From Actinomycetota bacterium (GTDB lineage: Bacteria > Actinomycetota > Thermoleophilia > Gaiellales > Gaiellaceae), in the NCBI GenBank assembly GCA_005885085.1, contig VAXY01000035.1, positions 1 through 7,031 on the forward strand: a DNA stretch of 7,031 nucleotides. The letters are read 5' to 3'. Positions within the stretch are counted from its first letter, which is position 1; each line of letters starts with the position of its first letter. Shown piece after piece: positions 6,257-7,031 of the stretch. The position numbers and the translations under genes are program-made. Below the pieces are notes generated by a model, which saw only the letters and a program-made list of their open reading frames with translations, was not told the origin of the DNA and made no database searches.

Positions 6257-6489
6257 GACGAGCCGGCGGCCGTCCGGAACGAGGCGAGATCTCCCCACTC
6301 GTCAGCCGCGTCGATTGGCTGCATGTCGTACGCCGAGTAGGCGGCATCGATCTCGAGGGCGCGGTGGCGGGCCAGGAGGGCGGCGAGAGCCTCATCGATG
6401 AGCGCCGAATCCGTCAGCTCAGAGCGCGCCCGTCGCGCATCGGCGAGCAACCGCTCGTCGACCGTTGTGCTCACTCGCACACGTGCCAT
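6253..6489 (-). CDS. Ribbon-helix-helix antitoxin of the MazF-type toxin
   Basis: This 78-residue protein has the layout of a ribbon-helix-helix antitoxin. Residues 3-10 (RVRVSTTV) form the DNA-contacting strand, 11-21 (DERLLADARRA) the first helix and about 26-42 (TDSALIDEALAALLARH) the second. The acidic tail YSAYDMQPIDAADEWGDLASF (51-71) resembles the toxin-wrapping tails of VapB/MazE-type actinobacterial antitoxins. It should dimerise, bind the inverted repeat at its own promoter and inhibit the MazF-type toxin encoded immediately downstream with a four-base overlap. The ATG at 6489 is preferred to an in-frame ATG at 6516 because the family starts just before the first strand, and because the predicted transcription start falls on 6489, which would leave the upstream ATG untranscribed from this promoter. 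There is no Shine-Dalgarno sequence, consistent with a leaderless message. Confidence 0.88.
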   Translation of the reverse strand: MARVRVSTTVDERLLADARRARSELTDSALIDEALAALLARHRALEIDAAYSAYDMQPIDAADEWGDLASFRTAAGSS

Positions 6490-6516
6490 GCCACGTTTAT
6501 ACCACAAACGTGGCAT
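6488..6516. promoter_or_regulatory. Perfect inverted repeat, probable antitoxin operator
   Basis: ATGCCACGTTT (6488-6498) and AAACGTGGCAT (6506-6516) are perfect 11-base inverted arms around a 7-base spacer. The 29-base element covers the predicted -10 box and reaches the first base of the antitoxin start codon, so bound antitoxin or toxin-antitoxin complex would block transcription. This position and symmetry suit ribbon-helix-helix autoregulation. It could also fold as RNA in a transcript reading through from the upstream LanC-like gene, but it lacks a T-tract on the minus strand. Confidence 0.75.
6496..6501 (-). promoter_or_regulatory. -10 element of the toxin-antitoxin operon
   Basis: TATAAA on the minus strand matches the -10 consensus at five of six bases and lies within the inverted repeat. 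It occupies exactly -12 to -7 relative to the A of the antitoxin ATG at 6489, which predicts a leaderless mRNA. No good -35 hexamer is visible 16 to 18 bases upstream. Confidence 0.55.
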
Positions 6517-6533
6517 AGGAGCATCGGGTGGCG

Positions 6534-7031
6534 TCAGATCAGGCGGTCCATGACCGGAAGGCGCTCATCGCCCGCGAGGCAAGAGGCCAGGCACAGCGCC
6601 ACACCCTCGTCTCCGGTGAACAGGGAGTGGCGGCCATGTCCAAGTCGCGCCGCGCGCTCCTCGACCTGCATGGCGGCGCGCTGCGAGAAGGCGCGCGCGC
6701 GTTCGAGCCATTGCTCGTCGCCCGTCCGCCGCCAGAGGGCGAGGAGCCCGTAGGCGTTCCCAGCCGTTCCGTGGCACAGCCCCGGCGCGTCCCGGATCGG
6801 GCCCGCTTCCCACACCAGCCGGCCGGCCGCGAGTAGGAGCTCGCTCCAGGCGTCGTCGCCCGGCGCGGCATCCCACATGCCGGTCAGAACGCCGGGGGCG
6901 CCGTGGCACCACTGCACACGGATCCGCTCGTTGGCAACCAGCGGCCCCTCGGCCTGCGCCGGCCAGTTCGCTCGGCCGTCCTCGACGACTGCCAGCCGTG
7001 ACAGGGTCTCGACCGCCCGCCGTTCTACATC
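6534..7031 (-). CDS. LanC-like protein, C-terminal part (5' end beyond the window)
   Basis: The visible 165 residues are the C-terminal part of a lanthionine-synthetase-C-like alpha/alpha toroid. LanC cyclases close thioether rings in lantibiotic precursors using a zinc held by Cys, Cys and His. Those ligands appear here: Cys42 in VQWCHGAPG (39-47) and Cys86-His87 in GLCHGTAGN (84-92), numbered from the window edge. Other family features are NWP (22-24), the helix repeats AWSELLLAAGRLVWEAG (61-77) and AYGLLALWRRTGDEQWLERA (93-112), and SLFTGDEGVALCLASCL (136-152) near the C-terminus. The sequence resembles stand-alone LanC-like proteins, whose role is often unclear and which need not make lantibiotics. 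The frame is open to the right edge with no necessary start inside; the GTG at 6915-6917 falls within the WCHG motif region and is not the start. It lies 44 bases upstream of the antitoxin on the same strand. No precursor peptide or LanB/LanM partner is visible here. Confidence 0.9.
   Translation of the reverse strand, partial: DVERRAVETLSRLAVVEDGRANWPAQAEGPLVANERIRVQWCHGAPGVLTGMWDAAPGDDAWSELLLAAGRLVWEAGPIRDAPGLCHGTAGNAYGLLALWRRTGDEQWLERARAFSQRAAMQVEERAARLGHGRHSLFTGDEGVALCLASCLAGDERLPVMDRLI

Noticed and set aside
6257..6298. GTG start at 6298 for the toxin
   Set aside because: It adds 14 residues that do not fit MazF and deepens overlap with the antitoxin; the GTGA overlap at 6256 is the usual arrangement.
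6490..6516. ATG at 6516 as the antitoxin start
   Set aside because: It adds nine residues before the strand and lies upstream of the predicted -10, so it would not be in the transcript from that promoter.

Overview
The window is about 7 kb of high-GC, densely coding bacterial DNA. GC-rich third positions, GTG starts, probable leaderless genes and the family mix (a conserved actinobacterial-type cyclic-nucleotide-binding protein, a ribbon-helix-helix/MazF pair, a GT-C membrane protein) suggest a high-GC actinobacterium, perhaps of the Thermoleophilia type. The taxonomy is an inference: no rRNA or marker gene is present. Eight protein genes are supported, two of them cut by the window edges. 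No RNA gene, insertion sequence or CRISPR array was seen, and no gene-free stretch exceeds about 130 bases.

Region 1 (1-1599) holds two divergent genes sharing a 126-base spacer. On the minus strand is a universal stress protein (UspA) domain with an intact nucleotide-binding glycine motif; it runs past its normal end and off the window, so it is probably the N-terminus of a larger protein. On the plus strand is a 332-residue protein with a conserved N-terminal region of unknown function and a C-terminal cyclic-nucleotide-binding domain.

Region 2 (1671-5881) looks like a cell-envelope neighbourhood. A minus-strand pair, a family 2 glycosyltransferase followed by a DUF218/YdcF-like protein, probably forms a translationally coupled unit; the second gene seems to need a CTG start. 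Divergent from it are a secreted M15-type zinc peptidase and a 746-residue multipass membrane protein of the GT-C type with a large C-terminal extracytoplasmic domain. Together they suggest lipid-linked sugar handling and peptidoglycan trimming, but no shared pathway can be proved here.

Region 3 (5927-7031) is all minus strand. The C-terminal part of a LanC-like zinc protein enters from the right edge and is followed by a ribbon-helix-helix antitoxin and a MazF/PemK-type toxin that overlap by four bases. A perfect 11-base inverted repeat covers the predicted -10 element of the antitoxin gene, and the predicted transcription start coincides with the A of its ATG, a compact arrangement for autoregulated, leaderless expression.

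No wholly new multi-gene system is evident. The most notable points are the toxin-antitoxin operator, the likely leaderless starts, the CTG start, the extended UspA protein and the LanC-like protein without a visible precursor peptide.
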